64,000 bases of DNA, taken from positions 1,674,001 to 1,738,000 of the forward strand of contig CP144172.1 of the NCBI GenBank assembly GCA_039636865.1, given 5' to 3'. The notes beneath the pieces are model-generated. The model made no database searches, had not been told where the DNA came from, and saw only the letters and a list, made by a program, of their open reading frames with translations. The position numbers and the translations under genes were made by a program. This document shows positions 1-9,092 of the stretch, piece by piece. This DNA comes from Dermatophilaceae bacterium Sec6.4 (GTDB taxonomy: Bacteria; Actinomycetota; Actinomycetes; Actinomycetales; Dermatophilaceae). The number at the start of each line of letters is the position of its first letter. Positions within the stretch are counted from its first letter, which is position 1.

Positions 1-2
1 TC

Positions 3-86
3 AAGGCCGGTTCGGATCTCAAGCAGCTGACGCTGCTCTTCTCCTCGACCAGCTCGGGCGCTGCGACCGCCGGGTGGAAGAGCTGA
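3..86 (+). CDS. C-terminal end of an unidentified upstream protein (partial)
   Basis: An open frame enters from the left edge and ends at a TGA at 84-86, giving about 27 residues that end AATAGWKS. It overlaps the next start by 13 bases, as tightly packed co-directional genes here often do. The fragment is too short to assign to a family, and it could be a chance open frame if the DUF445 gene is the first gene of its transcript. Confidence 0.35.
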   Translation, partial: KAGSDLKQLTLLFSSTSSGAATAGWKS

Positions 87-1348
87 ACACGGGCCGGCGC
101 GCCCCGGGCCTGCTCCTGAGTGAGGGCGATGTGGCCCGCCGCGCCGGGCTGCGGCAGATGCGCCTGGTGGCCCTGAGTCTGCTGCTCTTCGCGGCGGTGG
201 TCTTCGTGCTGACCCACGGGGCGGGCGGCGCCTGGGCCTACGTGAACGCGACGGCCGAGGCGGCGATGGTCGGCGCCGTGGCGGACTGGTTCGCCGTGAC
301 CGCTCTCTTCCGGCACCCGCTGGGGCTGCCGATACCGCACACCGCGATCATTCCCGAGCGCAAGGACGCCATCGGGGCCAGCCTGGAAGAGTTCGTCGCG
401 GACAACTTCCTGACGCCGGACACGGTGCAGGAACGGCTGGCCGCGGCCCAGATCCCGCTACGGGTGGGTCGGTGGCTCGCCGTGCCGGAGAACAGTCGGC
501 GCGTCGTGCGGACCGCCGCGCCGTTGGTGGCCCGCGGGCTGGAATCCATCGACGACCGCGAAGTGCTGGATCTGCTGGACCGGCTGGTACTGCCACGGCT
601 GAGCCAAGAGCCCATCGCACCGATCGCGGGACACCTGCTGGAAGGGATCCTGCGGGACAAGTCGCATACCTCGCTGGTCGATCTGGGGGTGCGCGAGATC
701 CACGACTGGGTGGCCGCCAACCCCGAAGCGATCGTGGACATCCTCAATGCACGTGCGCCCTGGTGGTCCCCGAAATGGTTGGACGACACGGTGACCACGC
801 GCCTACACCTGGAGATGCTGCGCTTCCTGGCCGATGTACGCGATGATCCCCAGCACCAGACCCGGGAAGCGCTGGACAACCTGTTGCGCCAGCTCGCGGA
901 CAACCTGCAGCACGACGAGGCGACGATGGCTCAGGCCGAGTCGCTGAAAGCGCACCTGCTGACCCACCCGTCCGTGCCCGATGTGGTGCTGGCCCTGTGG
1001 AACTCGGTGCGCACGGCGGTACTGGACGGGTTGCGCGACGAAGAGAGCGACCTGCATGCGCGGCTGTCGCGGGCCCTGATCGACGCGGGGGAGCGGGTAA
1101 GCACCGACGACGACCTGCGTACGTCGCTGCAGAACCGGCTGGAGAGCATGGTCGGCTACATCGTCACCACCTACGGTCGGGAGTTGACCTCGGTCATCAC
1201 CACGACCATCGAGCGGTGGGACGGCAAAGAGGCCGCGACCCGCATCGAGTTGCACGTCGGGCGCGACCTGCAGTTCATCCGCATCAACGGCACCCTGGTC
1301 GGCGGTCTCGTGGGGTTGCTGATCTACACGGTCGCCCAGCTGCTCTGA
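74..1348 (+). CDS. DUF445 family membrane protein
   Basis: The 424-residue protein matches the DUF445 (YjiN-like) family. One hydrophobic segment lies near residues 30-50, just before the characteristic region rich in Ala/Glu with ADWFAVTALFRHPLGLPIPHT, which is the best-conserved family block. A long, mostly helical charged middle follows, and a second hydrophobic segment closes the protein (GGLVGLLIYTVAQLL). This suggests a protein anchored at both ends. The function of the family is not established. GTG 74 has no clear ribosome binding site; GTG 131, with GAGGG just upstream, is a real alternative that still keeps all conserved parts. Confidence 0.85.
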   Translation: MEELNTGRRAPGLLLSEGDVARRAGLRQMRLVALSLLLFAAVVFVLTHGAGGAWAYVNATAEAAMVGAVADWFAVTALFRHPLGLPIPHTAIIPERKDAIGASLEEFVADNFLTPDTVQERLAAAQIPLRVGRWLAVPENSRRVVRTAAPLVARGLESIDDREVLDLLDRLVLPRLSQEPIAPIAGHLLEGILRDKSHTSLVDLGVREIHDWVAANPEAIVDILNARAPWWSPKWLDDTVTTRLHLEMLRFLADVRDDPQHQTREALDNLLRQLADNLQHDEATMAQAESLKAHLLTHPSVPDVVLALWNSVRTAVLDGLRDEESDLHARLSRALIDAGERVSTDDDLRTSLQNRLESMVGYIVTTYGRELTSVITTTIERWDGKEAATRIELHVGRDLQFIRINGTLVGGLVGLLIYTVAQLL

Positions 1349-1400
1349 GGCTGCCAACCAGTGAGACTGTCGTCCGCATCGTGAGATGAACGGATTACCG

Positions 1401-1425
1401 CAGGATGTTCTGCCATAACATCCTG
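1401..1425. promoter_or_regulatory. Perfect 9-bp inverted repeat at the metY promoter
   Basis: CAGGATGTT at 1401-1409 is repeated in inverted form as AACATCCTG at 1417-1425 with a 7-base spacer. The spacer end and right arm contain TAACAT (1416-1421), a plausible -10 hexamer. Transcription would then begin at about 1428-1431, exactly where the riboswitch starts. The geometry fits an operator that covers the promoter. No T-run follows, so it is a poor intrinsic terminator. The binding protein is unknown. Confidence 0.5.
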
Positions 1426-1430
1426 TTCTA

Positions 1431-1546
1431 GGTCATGAGTGCCAGCGTTAAGCCCCGGTTTGCTGGCCGGCAACCCTCCTCCGCGGTGGGGTGCCCCGGG
1501 TGAAGACCTGGCCGGTGGGCGCAGATCGCCTGCAGGCAAGCGCGGA
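1431..1546 (+). promoter_or_regulatory. SAM-IV riboswitch upstream of metY
   Basis: The leader holds the conserved SAM-IV core: GGTCATGAGTGCCAGC at the 5' end, AAGCCCCGG, the CAACCCTCC run, GGTGGGGTGCCCCGGGTGA, then a P1-closing GAAGACC and a 3' GGCAAGCGCGG element. A second copy with the same core sits before metX (15769-15883). SAM-IV aptamers occur in actinobacteria and bind S-adenosylmethionine, normally turning off methionine synthesis genes. About 80 bases separate the aptamer from the metY start, which leaves room for an expression platform. Confidence 0.9.
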
Positions 1547-1626
1547 TCGTGGGCTACCCCGCAATCCGCTGCATCATCGATGCAGCGCGAGCTGCTCGAT
1601 GTCGCCCCGCGATGAAAGGCAGCCTC

Positions 1627-2943
1627 ATGACCGACACCCCCGCCTGGTCCTTCGAAACCCGCCAGATCCACGCCGGCCAGGAGCCGGACGCCGCGACCAC
1701 CTCGCGCGCCCTGCCGATCTACCAGACGACGTCCTACGTCTTCCCCAGCACCGAGCGCGCAGCGAAGCTCTTCGGGCTGGAAGAGTTCGGCAACATCTAC
1801 ACCCGGCTGATGAACCCCACGACCGATGTCGTGGAGCAGCGGATCGCCAACCTCGAAGGCGGAGTGGGCGCGTTGATGGTCGCGTCCGGCCAGGCCGCCG
1901 AAACGCTCGCGATCCTGAACATCGCCGAGGCCGGTGACCACATCGTGGCCAGCCCGTGCCTGTACGGCGGCACCTACAACCTGCTGAAGCACACGCTGCC
2001 CAAGTACGGCATCGACGTCACGTTCGTGGAAGACACCAAGGACCCGGAGAGCTGGCGCGCAGCCGCCCAACCGAACACCAAGCTGTTCTACGGGGAGACG
2101 ATCTCCAACCCCAAGGTGGAGATCCTGGATATCGAGGCCGTCTCGAACGTCGCGCATGAGCTCGGGGTGCCGCTGATCGTGGACAACACGATCGGTACGC
2201 CCTACGTACTGCGCCCGATCGAGCACGGCGCCGACATCGTGCTGCACTCGGCCACCAAGTACCTGGGCGGTCACGGTACGTCGATCGCCGGCGTCATCGT
2301 CGACAGCGGCAACTTCGACTTCGGCGCCGACCCGGAGAAGTTCCCCAACTACAACACGCCCGAGGAGAGCTACCACGGGCTGGTCTACGCCCGCGACCTC
2401 GGCGTCGGCAGCCCGCTGGGTGCCAACCTCGCGTTCATCCTCAAGGCTCGCGTGCAGGGTCTGCGCGACCTCGGATCCTCGGTGTCACCGTTCAACGCGT
2501 TCCTGATCTCCCAGGGCATCGAGACGCTCAGCCTGCGGATGGACCGGCACCTGGAGAACACCAAGGCCGTCGCCGAGTGGCTGCACGAGCATGAGCAGGT
2601 GGAGTCGGTGCGGTGGGCCTCGTTGCCGGACAGCGACTTCTACGAGCTGGCGCAGAAGTACACCCCGCGCGGGTCCGGCGCCGTGCTCGCCTTCGAGATC
2701 GCCGGCGGTGTCGAGGCGGGCAAGAAGTTCGTCGAGGCGCTGGTGCTGCACAGCCATGTCGCCAATATCGGTGACGTGCGCTCGCTGGTGATCCACCCGG
2801 CGTCCACCACCCACTCCCAGGGCAGCGACGAGGACCGGCTGCTCGCCGGAGTCACCCCCGGGCTGGTGCGCCTGGCGGTCGGTATCGAGCACATCGACGA
2901 CATCATCGCCGACCTCGAGCAGGGGTTCGCCGCCGCGAAGTAG
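1627..2943 (+). CDS. metY: O-acetylhomoserine sulfhydrylase (O-acetylhomoserine aminocarboxypropyltransferase)
   Basis: This 438-residue PLP enzyme of the Cys/Met metabolism family should convert O-acetylhomoserine and sulfide to homocysteine. The N-terminal FETRQIHAGQEPD and YQTTSYVF are typical of MetY. The PLP lysine is K211 in HSATKYLGGHGT, and the length and the long insert after it (EKFPNYNTPEESYHG) fit MetY rather than MetB or MetC. ATG 1627 was chosen because AAAGG lies 7 bases upstream and family similarity begins there; the frame stays open upstream to 1549, but that part lies in the riboswitch leader. metX, which supplies the substrate, is 13 kb downstream with its own SAM-IV riboswitch. 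Confidence 0.93.
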   Translation: MTDTPAWSFETRQIHAGQEPDAATTSRALPIYQTTSYVFPSTERAAKLFGLEEFGNIYTRLMNPTTDVVEQRIANLEGGVGALMVASGQAAETLAILNIAEAGDHIVASPCLYGGTYNLLKHTLPKYGIDVTFVEDTKDPESWRAAAQPNTKLFYGETISNPKVEILDIEAVSNVAHELGVPLIVDNTIGTPYVLRPIEHGADIVLHSATKYLGGHGTSIAGVIVDSGNFDFGADPEKFPNYNTPEESYHGLVYARDLGVGSPLGANLAFILKARVQGLRDLGSSVSPFNAFLISQGIETLSLRMDRHLENTKAVAEWLHEHEQVESVRWASLPDSDFYELAQKYTPRGSGAVLAFEIAGGVEAGKKFVEALVLHSHVANIGDVRSLVIHPASTTHSQGSDEDRLLAGVTPGLVRLAVGIEHIDDIIADLEQGFAAAK

Positions 2944-2962
2944 CCGCCCTAGTCCCGCCCAG

Positions 2963-3039
2963 TTTCCCGCCACTCGACCGGCGAGGCGTCGTAAATTTCC
3001 CGACACTCGGAGTGCTTTGCGACACTCGACCGGCGAGTG
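2963..3039. repeat. Three short REP-like iterations with hairpin
   Basis: Three units of the form TTT(C)CCG(A/C)CACTCG occur in a row at 2963, 2996 and 3016. The 15-mer CACTCGACCGGCGAG is present twice (2971-2985 and 3023-3037). The last copy extends to CACTCG-ACCGG-CGAGTG, a 6-bp hairpin, and the middle unit holds CACTC-G-GAGTG. This looks like a small intergenic palindromic repeat cluster after metY. It may also act as a weak terminator. Confidence 0.5.
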
Positions 3040-3100
3040 GGGGCGGGCGCCGACTGATCGGCACGGAATGTCGCACCGGTGGGCGTCGTTGGCTACTTCT

Positions 3101-3688
3101 GTGCGTATCTTTTGTGCCCTGCGACCACCGGCTGCGGAGGTGGACCGACTCGATGACTTCCTGGACGTACGACGTGATGCCGGTCCGTTCAGCTGGACCG
3201 ACGCGCAGCAGTACCACCTGACGCTCGCGTTCCTGCCCGATGTGGCGGAGTACCAGATCGACGACCTGGTCGAGCAGACCGGTGCCGCGGCGGCCCGCAG
3301 GACACCGTTCGATCTCTGCCTCGGCGGGGGAGGCGCCTTCCCCGACCCGGCCCGCGCCAAAGTGCTGTGGGTCGGGCTGCGGCAGGACGAGGACGCCGCC
3401 GGCGAGTTGGACGCGCTCGCTGCCGGCGTGCGTGGATCCGCCGCGCACAGCGGCTCCGAGGTCGACGGGCAGCGGTTCCGACCGCACATCACGGTTGCCC
3501 GCACCGGGCGCCCGACCCCGGTGGACCGGTGGATCCGGGTGCTGGACACCTTCAGCGGTGCGTTGTGGACGGCGGATGAAGTCGAGGTCGTGCGTTCGCA
3601 TCTCGGTGAAGGTCCACGCGGACGTCCGCGCCACGAGGTCATCGCCAGGCTACAGATCGGCCACTCGCCACCCGCGGCGCAGCAGTGA
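3101..3688 (+). CDS. thpR: 2'-5' RNA ligase family protein (2H phosphoesterase)
   Basis: The 195-residue protein has the two HxT(x) motifs of the 2H superfamily: HLTLAF near residue 42 and HITVAR near residue 133, spaced as in ThpR/LigT proteins. Members act as RNA 2',3'-cyclic phosphodiesterases or ligases; the true cellular substrate is usually unknown. GTG 3101 gives the typical N-terminus VRIFCALRPPA. ATG 3068 is the alternative and adds 11 unconserved residues. Neither start has a strong ribosome binding site. It ends next to hrpA, so the two may be co-transcribed. Confidence 0.82.
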   Translation: MRIFCALRPPAAEVDRLDDFLDVRRDAGPFSWTDAQQYHLTLAFLPDVAEYQIDDLVEQTGAAAARRTPFDLCLGGGGAFPDPARAKVLWVGLRQDEDAAGELDALAAGVRGSAAHSGSEVDGQRFRPHITVARTGRPTPVDRWIRVLDTFSGALWTADEVEVVRSHLGEGPRGRPRHEVIARLQIGHSPPAAQQ

Positions 3689-3756
3689 CGCGCGGACCCG
3701 ACGGGGCACCGGTCCATGGGTCGCGGACCGCGCGGGACAATGGGGCTGAATCCGCC

Positions 3757-6700
3757 ATGACCTCATCCCCCCGCCGTTCCCGTCCGCCTCGCCGTCGACC
3801 GCGTACGCCGTCGACCAGCCGGGCCCCGCGCTTCGACGACGCCGCCCAGCAACGACGGCGCGAGTCGCTGCCCACCATCGAATACCCGCCACAGCTTCCG
3901 GTCGTGGCCGAGCGGGAACGCATCCGTGACGCCATCGCAGCCCACCAGGTCGTGATCCTCGCGGGGGAGACCGGGTCGGGCAAGACCACCCAGCTGCCGA
4001 AGATCCTGCTGGAGATGGGTCGCGGTATCTCCGCCGTCATCGGCCACACCCAGCCTCGACGGATCGCGGCGCGCTCGGTGGCCGATCGGATCGCCGAGGA
4101 GTTGAAGGTGCCGCTCGGCGGCGTCATCGGCTACCAGGTGCGATTCGCCGACCATTCCGGCGTGGACACGCTGGTGAAGGTGATGACCGACGGCATTCTG
4201 CTGGCCGAATTCCGCCGGGACCGCGACCTGCGACGCTACGACACCCTGATCATTGACGAGGCCCACGAGCGGTCACTGAACATCGACTTCATCCTCGGCT
4301 ACCTCAAACAACTGCTGCCACGCCGACCGGACCTGAAGGTCATCGTCACCTCCGCGACCATCGACCCGGGCCGGTTCGCCGCGCACTTCGCCGCGCACGG
4401 GGTGCCCGCACCGGTGATCGAGGTCTCCGGTCGCACCTTCCCGGTCGAGGTGCGCTACCGACCGCTCGTGGAAGAGATCCCCGGCAAGTCCGGGCCGCAG
4501 CTCGTCGATGTCGATCAGACCACCGGCATCGTGCGCGCGGTGGAGGAACTGTGGAGCGAACCGGTCTCCGACGGGGGACCGCAGGACATCCTGGTCTTCT
4601 GCTCCGGCGAGCGGGAGATCCGCGATGCCGCCGAGGCGCTGGACGCCCTGCAGCTGCCGGGCACCACGACGCTGCCGCTCTATGCCCGGCTCTCGGCGGC
4701 TGAACAGCACCGCGTGTTCGGTTCGCACGGCGGACGACGGATCGTCATCTCCACCAACGTCGCCGAGACCTCGCTCACCGTGCCGGGCATCCGGTACGTC
4801 GTGGACTCCGGCACCGCGCGCATCTCGCGTTACAGCCAGCGCACCAAGGTGCAGCGGCTGCCCATCGAGCCGGTCTCACAGGCCAGCGCCCGCCAACGCT
4901 CCGGTCGGTGCGGGCGGGTGGCCGACGGAATCTGCATCCGCCTTTACTCCGAGGAGGACTTCGAGGCCCGTCCGGAGTTCACCGACCCGGAGATCCTGCG
5001 CACGAACCTGGCCTCGGTCATCCTGCAGATGGCGTCGCTCGATCTGGGCGACATCGCCAAGTTCCCGTTCGTCGAGCCACCGGATTCGCGGCAGATCAGC
5101 GACGGGTTGCGCCTGCTGGAAGAACTGCAGGCCATCGAGCTGCCGGGACGGCAGGGCACCAACGGCGCGACCCGACTCACCCCGGCCGGCCGCGCGATCA
5201 GCGGGTTACCCACCGATCCGCGGCTGGCCCGGATGCTGCTGGCCGCCGGCGAGAACGGAGCGCTCGCCGAGGTGCTCGTCATCGTGGCGGCGTTGGCCAT
5301 TCAGGACCCGCGGGAGAGGCCCGCCGAGAAGAAGCCGCAGGCCGACCAGTCGCATGCCCGGTTCAAGCATGAGACAAGTGATTTCCTGTCGCTGGTCAAC
5401 CTCTGGAACTACCTGCGTGAGCAGCAGAAAGCATTGTCCGGCAGCGCCTTTCGACGGATGTGTCAGCGCGAATACCTGCACTACCTGCGGGTACGTGAAT
5501 GGCAGGACCTGCACACGCAACTACGCGAGGCGTGCAAGCAGCAGGGGCTGCATCGCGCGCACAGCCCGGCGGGGGAGGACGCCGTGCATCAGGCGATGCT
5601 CACCGGCTTGCTGTCGCATGTCGGATTGCGCGACCGCGAGCGTCGGGACTTCCTGGGTGCCCGGGGTATCCGGTTCGTGGTTCAGCCGGGGTCCGCGTTG
5701 TTCCGCAAACCGCCCGACTGGGTGATGTCGGCCGAGTTGGTCGAGACCAGCAGGCTCTGGGCGCGCACCAATGCCGCCGTCGACCCCTCATGGGTGGAGG
5801 AGGCGGCCGCACACCTCGTCAAGCGCAGCTACGCCGAGCCGCACTGGGAGCGGCGCCGCGGCAGCGTGGTCGCGGCGCAGCGGGTCACCTTGTACGGCCT
5901 GTCGCTGGCGGCGGATCGCAAGGTGGACTACGGCTCGATCGATCCGGTCATGTCCCGGGACGTGTTCATCCGGTCCGCACTGGTCGAGGGCGACTGGGAC
6001 AGCAGGCACGCCTTCGTCGAGCGCAACCGGCAGACGCTGGCCCGGCTGCGGGATCTGGAGGCGCGCACCCGGCGCCGTGACGTGGTGGTGGACGACGAGA
6101 CCGTCTACGCGTTCTACGATGCACGACTGCCCGAGACCATTGTGTCTGCAGCACATTTCGACGCCTGGTGGAAGAAGCAGCAGCGCGCGAGCGGCAACCT
6201 GCTGACGATGACCGAGGACGATCTGAGGGGCGAAGACGCCGACGAGATCGACCTGGAGGAATACCCGCGCACCTGGTCCAGTGGCGAGCTGGACCTGCGG
6301 CTGAGCTACCGCTTCGATCCCGGTTCCGGTGATGACGGGGTGACCGTGCACGTTCCCGTCGAGCAGCTGAACCAGGTGCAGCAGGACGGTTTCGACTGGC
6401 TGGTGCCCGGCGTCCGGGGTGAACTGGCGACCGCCCTGATCCGCTCGCTGCCCAAGGCGACCCGTCGCAATTTCGTGCCTGCGCCGGATGTCGCCGCGCG
6501 TGCGCTGCCGCTGCTGGATCCCACGCGTGGGTCGATCACCTCCGAATTGAGTGCCGCGCTGCAGCAGCTGACCGGCGTGCGGGTGCCGCCCGAACAGTGG
6601 GACTGGGCCAAAGTTCCTGCCCACCTCAAGGCCACCTTCCGGGTCGAGGACTCCCGCCGGCGCGCGCTGTCGCACGGCGGCGATCTCGGCGCGCTGCGTG

Positions 6701-7650
6701 ATCAGCTGTCGGTGCGGGTGCAGTCGGTGATGTCGCGGGTGGGCAGCGACCTGGAACGGACCGGGCTGAGCTCATGGGACCCGGCGAGCATGCCGGAGGA
6801 TCTACCCGCGGAGCTGACGGAGCAGATCGGCAAACGCACCGTGCAGGGCTACCCCGCGCTGGTCGACGACGGGGAATCGGTGAGTCTGCGGGTGCTACCC
6901 AGTGCCGCTGAGCGGGATGCCTGCCACCCGGCCGGCATCCGCCGGCTGCTGCTGCTGCAACTGGACGTGCCGTGGTCGCGCCTGCTGGGAATGTTGAGCA
7001 ACACCCAGCGTCTCTCGCTCGGTTGGGGCCCGCACGCCGACCAGCGCGACATGCTTGCCGACGTGCTGGCCGCGGCGGTGGATTCGATTGCCTTCGGGAC
7101 TGCCGCCAGGACTCCGGTGCGTACCCGCACCCAGTTCGAGGATCTGCTGCGCGAAGTACGACAGCAGGCGGCCGCCCGGGTGTTGCAGATCGTCGAGCTG
7201 CTGGTGCCGGTGCTGACCCACTCACGCGAGGTCACGCTGGCGTTGGACGCGACGGACCGGGTGTCGGTGGCCCACCTGATCGCCGACGTACGCACACAGC
7301 ACACCGCGCTGATCTACCCCGGCTTCGTCACGGCCACCGGTGCCGCGCGGATGCGCGACCTGGACCGCTATCTACGCGGGATGCTCGAGCGCCTCGAACG
7401 CGCGCCGGACGACATCGCGCGCGACAACGAGCGGATCGAGCAGGTGCACGCCGTGGAGAAAGATCTGCGCCGGCTGGTCGAGGCGCTGCCACCGCACCGG
7501 CGCGGTGACGCCGCCGTCCGGGCGTTGTCCTGGCAGGTGCAGGAGCTTCGGGTGAGCCTGTTCGCGCAACGTCTCGGCACGGCCGGCTCGATCTCGGTGC
7601 AGCGCATCCGCAAGGCGATGGACAAGGTCAGGGCCACCCCCGCGACCTGA
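3757..7650 (+). CDS. hrpA: ATP-dependent RNA helicase HrpA
   Basis: This 1297-residue DEAH-box helicase has Walker A GETGSGKTTQ near residue 70, DEAHERS near 167, the SAT motif (VTSATID) and motif VI QRSGRCGR. An OB-fold domain and the long HrpA-specific DUF3418 C-terminal region follow, so it is full length for HrpA. In other bacteria HrpA acts in mRNA processing and rescue of stalled ribosomes. The N-terminal 35 residues are Arg/Pro/Ser rich. ATG 3757 was chosen. A GTG at 3685 forms a GTGA overlap with the upstream stop and would add 24 non-conserved residues, so coupling from that start cannot be excluded. Confidence 0.93.
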   Translation: MTSSPRRSRPPRRRPRTPSTSRAPRFDDAAQQRRRESLPTIEYPPQLPVVAERERIRDAIAAHQVVILAGETGSGKTTQLPKILLEMGRGISAVIGHTQPRRIAARSVADRIAEELKVPLGGVIGYQVRFADHSGVDTLVKVMTDGILLAEFRRDRDLRRYDTLIIDEAHERSLNIDFILGYLKQLLPRRPDLKVIVTSATIDPGRFAAHFAAHGVPAPVIEVSGRTFPVEVRYRPLVEEIPGKSGPQLVDVDQTTGIVRAVEELWSEPVSDGGPQDILVFCSGEREIRDAAEALDALQLPGTTTLPLYARLSAAEQHRVFGSHGGRRIVISTNVAETSLTVPGIRYVVDSGTARISRYSQRTKVQRLPIEPVSQASARQRSGRCGRVADGICIRLYSEEDFEARPEFTDPEILRTNLASVILQMASLDLGDIAKFPFVEPPDSRQISDGLRLLEELQAIELPGRQGTNGATRLTPAGRAISGLPTDPRLARMLLAAGENGALAEVLVIVAALAIQDPRERPAEKKPQADQSHARFKHETSDFLSLVNLWNYLREQQKALSGSAFRRMCQREYLHYLRVREWQDLHTQLREACKQQGLHRAHSPAGEDAVHQAMLTGLLSHVGLRDRERRDFLGARGIRFVVQPGSALFRKPPDWVMSAELVETSRLWARTNAAVDPSWVEEAAAHLVKRSYAEPHWERRRGSVVAAQRVTLYGLSLAADRKVDYGSIDPVMSRDVFIRSALVEGDWDSRHAFVERNRQTLARLRDLEARTRRRDVVVDDETVYAFYDARLPETIVSAAHFDAWWKKQQRASGNLLTMTEDDLRGEDADEIDLEEYPRTWSSGELDLRLSYRFDPGSGDDGVTVHVPVEQLNQVQQDGFDWLVPGVRGELATALIRSLPKATRRNFVPAPDVAARALPLLDPTRGSITSELSAALQQLTGVRVPPEQWDWAKVPAHLKATFRVEDSRRRALSHGGDLGALRDQLSVRVQSVMSRVGSDLERTGLSSWDPASMPEDLPAELTEQIGKRTVQGYPALVDDGESVSLRVLPSAAERDACHPAGIRRLLLLQLDVPWSRLLGMLSNTQRLSLGWGPHADQRDMLADVLAAAVDSIAFGTAARTPVRTRTQFEDLLREVRQQAAARVLQIVELLVPVLTHSREVTLALDATDRVSVAHLIADVRTQHTALIYPGFVTATGAARMRDLDRYLRGMLERLERAPDDIARDNERIEQVHAVEKDLRRLVEALPPHRRGDAAVRALSWQVQELRVSLFAQRLGTAGSISVQRIRKAMDKVRATPAT

Positions 7651-7663
7651 GATGCTGGACGGT

Positions 7664-8089
7664 ATGAGCACCTTGTTCGAGAAGATCATCGATGGTCTGG
7701 TCCCCGGTCACTTCGTCTGGCAGGACTCGCTGTGCGTGGCCTTCCTGTCGATCGATCCGCAGACCGACGGCCATACCCTCGTCGTGCCCAGGACGCCCGT
7801 CGACCAGTGGCTCGACGCCGACGAGGAGCTGATGGCGCACCTGATGAAGGTCGCGGGGATCATCGGTCGGGCGCAACGCACCGAATGGCATTCGGGGCGG
7901 GTCGGGCTGGTCGTCGAGGGTTTCCTGGTGCCGCACCTGCACATCCACGTCTTCCCGGTGAACTCACCCGATGACTTCGATCAGCGCAACGTGACGCATG
8001 GTCAGGATCAAGGCGTTCTGGGTCGTAATGCGGATCGGCTGCGGGCCCGACTGCGGTCCGACGGACACACCGACGTCGTGCCGGACTGA
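7664..8089 (+). CDS. HIT family protein
   Basis: This 141-residue histidine triad protein carries the catalytic PHLHIHVFP motif (HxHxHxx) near residue 90 and the fold's FLSIDPQTDGHTLVVPR segment. HIT proteins hydrolyse nucleotide conjugates such as AMP-lysine or dinucleoside polyphosphates; the substrate cannot be read from sequence. It starts 13 bases after hrpA and probably shares its transcript. GATGCT lies seven bases before the ATG, so a start-proximal -10 is also possible. Confidence 0.88.
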   Translation: MSTLFEKIIDGLVPGHFVWQDSLCVAFLSIDPQTDGHTLVVPRTPVDQWLDADEELMAHLMKVAGIIGRAQRTEWHSGRVGLVVEGFLVPHLHIHVFPVNSPDDFDQRNVTHGQDQGVLGRNADRLRARLRSDGHTDVVPD

Positions 8090-8174
8090 GCGGGGGGAAT
8101 CCAGGATGCTCGGCAGACGTTGGTCACAGGTAAGAAGGCGCAGCAGCGCACGCTCATCCAGCAGGAGAAGGACG

Positions 8175-9092
8175 ATGCAAGATCCACAAGAGCTCTACCG
8201 CTTCGAGAACGACGCGCACGCCAGTGAACTGGGCGCCTCGACCCTGATTGCAGCGCTCGGTGGGCTGGTCGATGCCGGGAACACCCAGAAGCAGCTGGTG
8301 TCGCACCTGCTCGGTACCCTCGAGCACACCGTGGTCGCCTCCTTCGATGTCGACCAACTCCTGGACTACCGGGGTCGCCGGCCGTTGATGACCTTCGACC
8401 GCGACCACTTCAGCGACTACGACGACCCGGCAATGACGTTGTTCCGGATGATCGACGCCGAGGGCGCGCCGTTCCTGCTGCTCGCCGGGCCGGAGCCGGA
8501 CTACCAGTGGGAGCGCGTCATCGAAGCCGTCCGCACCCTCGTGCGCCGCCTCGGCGTGCAGATGGTGGTCAGCGCCAACGGAATCCCGATGGCCGTTCCG
8601 CACACCCGCCCGGTCGGAATGACCCGGTACGCGAGCGACCAACGACTGATCCCCGAGAACCGCCCGGTCTTCGGAATGGTGCAGACACCCTCCAGTCTGG
8701 AGACGCTGCTGCACCTGCGACTGGGGGAGGCCGGCGTGGACACGGCCGGGTTCGCCGTCCATGTGCCGCACTACCTGATGCAGACCGACTTCGGTGACGC
8801 CACGGTCACGGCACTGGAAGCCATCTGCGCGTTGACCGGGCTGTCCATCCCGATGAACGAGCTGAGTGCGGTGGCCGGGTTGCACCGCGCTGAAATCGCC
8901 CGACAGGTCTCGGAGAACCCCGAGGTCGTGGAGGTCGTACAGGGCCTGGAGCAGCAGTACGACGCGTTCCAGGACGGTCTGCAGCGCCAGAGCCTGCTGG
9001 CCAACGAGATATCTGAGTTGCCGAGCGCCGATGAGATCGGTGCGGAGCTGGAGGAATTCCTGCGCGACGAGCAGGGCACCGACAAGTCCTGA
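8175..9092 (+). CDS. PAC2 family protein
   Basis: The 305-residue protein belongs to the PAC2 family (proteasome assembly chaperone 2-like), which is common in actinobacteria. Diagnostic blocks are DYRGRRPLMTFD, LLLAGPEPDYQWERVI and VPHTRPVGMTRYASD. The C-terminal 70 residues are helical and acidic. Its bacterial function is not established; links to proteasome or cell-envelope assembly are only suggested by homology. ATG 8175 is supported by an excellent AGGAGAAGG ribosome binding site (8163-8171). The stop abuts the stop of the convergent polymerase gene with no spacer. Confidence 0.88.
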   Translation: MQDPQELYRFENDAHASELGASTLIAALGGLVDAGNTQKQLVSHLLGTLEHTVVASFDVDQLLDYRGRRPLMTFDRDHFSDYDDPAMTLFRMIDAEGAPFLLLAGPEPDYQWERVIEAVRTLVRRLGVQMVVSANGIPMAVPHTRPVGMTRYASDQRLIPENRPVFGMVQTPSSLETLLHLRLGEAGVDTAGFAVHVPHYLMQTDFGDATVTALEAICALTGLSIPMNELSAVAGLHRAEIARQVSENPEVVEVVQGLEQQYDAFQDGLQRQSLLANEISELPSADEIGAELEEFLRDEQGTDKS

